From an uncultured Duganella sp. (GTDB taxonomy: Bacteria > Pseudomonadota > Gammaproteobacteria > Burkholderiales > Burkholderiaceae), in the NCBI GenBank assembly GCA_946482635.1, contig CAMLSG010000131.1:1-15361 (forward strand): 15,361 bases of DNA, in the 5' to 3' direction. This document shows positions 14,886 to 15,361 of the stretch, one piece after another. Under the pieces are notes generated by a model that was given only the letters and a program-made list of their open reading frames with translations, was not told the DNA's origin and ran no database searches. The translations under genes were made by a program, and so were the position numbers. Numbering within the stretch: position 1 is the stretch's first letter; every line of letters starts with the position of its first letter.

Positions 14886-15361
14886 ATGAGTACCGGCTCC
14901 AGGGCATGGATTAAACCGGCGATTGCGCTTGCCGTCATCGCCGGCATCGGCTTCACGACCTACCAGTCGCTGAACAAGCATCAATCCGCGCCTGCGGTCA
15001 CCTTCCTCGGCATCAAAGGGGAAAAAATCACGCCTGAAAGCCTGAAAGGCAAAGTCGTGATGGTCAATTTCTGGGCAACCTCGTGCACCACCTGCGTGGC
15101 CGAGATGCCGGAAATGGTCGAGACGTACAACAAGTACAAGGGCCAGGGCCTGGAATTCGTCGCCGTGGCGATGAAGTACGACGCGCCCAACTACGTGGTC
15201 AACTTCACTGAAACCCGCCAGTTGCCGTTCAAGGTCGCGCTGGACGTGACCGGCGATGCCGCCAAGGCGTACGGCGACGTCTCCATGACGCCGACTACCT
15301 TCGTCATCGACAAGGACGGCAACATCATCAAGCGCTACTTGGGCAAGCCGGAATTCCCGGC
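14886..15361 (+). CDS. TlpA-like membrane-anchored thioredoxin-family protein (partial)
   Basis: The first 158 codons are present; the gene runs off the window. An N-terminal membrane anchor (about residues 8-26) leads into a thioredoxin-fold domain that should face the periplasm. Visible are the strand VVMVNFWATSC, the active-site pair Cys67-Thr-Thr-Cys70, AEMPEMVETYNKYKGQGLEFVAVAM, and the cis-proline loop SMTPTTFVID (Pro136). The motif is TSCTTC rather than the common WCxPC, which should shift the redox potential. Role is probably reduction of periplasmic disulfides, for example cytochrome c maturation or envelope repair; the exact substrate is unknown. The ATG is 8 bases after the dolP stop with a weak AAGAAA before it, so it is likely in the same operon. 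Confidence 0.87.
   Translation, partial: MSTGSRAWIKPAIALAVIAGIGFTTYQSLNKHQSAPAVTFLGIKGEKITPESLKGKVVMVNFWATSCTTCVAEMPEMVETYNKYKGQGLEFVAVAMKYDAPNYVVNFTETRQLPFKVALDVTGDAAKAYGDVSMTPTTFVIDKDGNIIKRYLGKPEFP

Noticed and set aside
1..15361. CRISPR arrays, insertion sequences, attachment sites, riboswitches
   Set aside because: No regularly spaced repeats, transposase or integrase frames, tRNA-end duplications or recognisable aptamers were seen by eye.

Overview
The window looks like ordinary chromosome from a GC-rich betaproteobacterium. The gene set, the codon bias, and the order rsmI / lpoA-like / yraN / SIS / dolP suggest Burkholderiales, probably Oxalobacteraceae (Massilia/Duganella/Janthinobacterium type). 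The family-level guess is inference from protein resemblance and was not searched. No insertion sequence, prophage, CRISPR array or other mobile DNA is visible.

Region 1 (1-9494, all +) is one tightly packed gene string: 3' end of liuB/mccB, liuC, bioA, bioF, bioD, bioB, liuD/mccA, a ghrA-like 2-hydroxyacid dehydrogenase, and liuE/HMG-CoA lyase. Intergenic gaps are 1-31 bases. The liu genes form the lower leucine/isovalerate pathway: 3-methylcrotonyl-CoA carboxylase, methylglutaconyl-CoA hydratase, then HMG-CoA lyase giving acetoacetate and acetyl-CoA. A full bioAFDB set, the last four steps of biotin synthesis, sits between the two subunit genes of a biotin-dependent carboxylase. The pathway that needs the cofactor and the pathway that makes it therefore probably share a transcript. 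This is the most notable feature of the window.

Region 2 (9506-10427) holds a minus-strand CPCC cysteine-rich protein, convergent with liuE, and upstream of it a minus-strand tRNA-Pro(UGG). The tRNA has a near-consensus sigma70 promoter and a strong hairpin/T-tract terminator.

Region 3 (10427-11915) has a small single-span membrane protein with a TonB-like layout (+) that converges on rsmI (-). The two are separated by a bidirectional terminator.

Region 4 (11927-15361, +) is the cell-envelope cluster known from E. coli (yraL-yraM-yraN-diaA-dolP order): a short LpoA/LppC-like lipoprotein, YraN, a DiaA/GmhA-type SIS protein, a dual-BON DolP-like lipoprotein, and a TlpA-like membrane-anchored thioredoxin cut by the window end. 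The SIS gene has a perfect TATAAT about 10 bases before its start codon and no ribosome binding site, so it may have a leaderless transcript.
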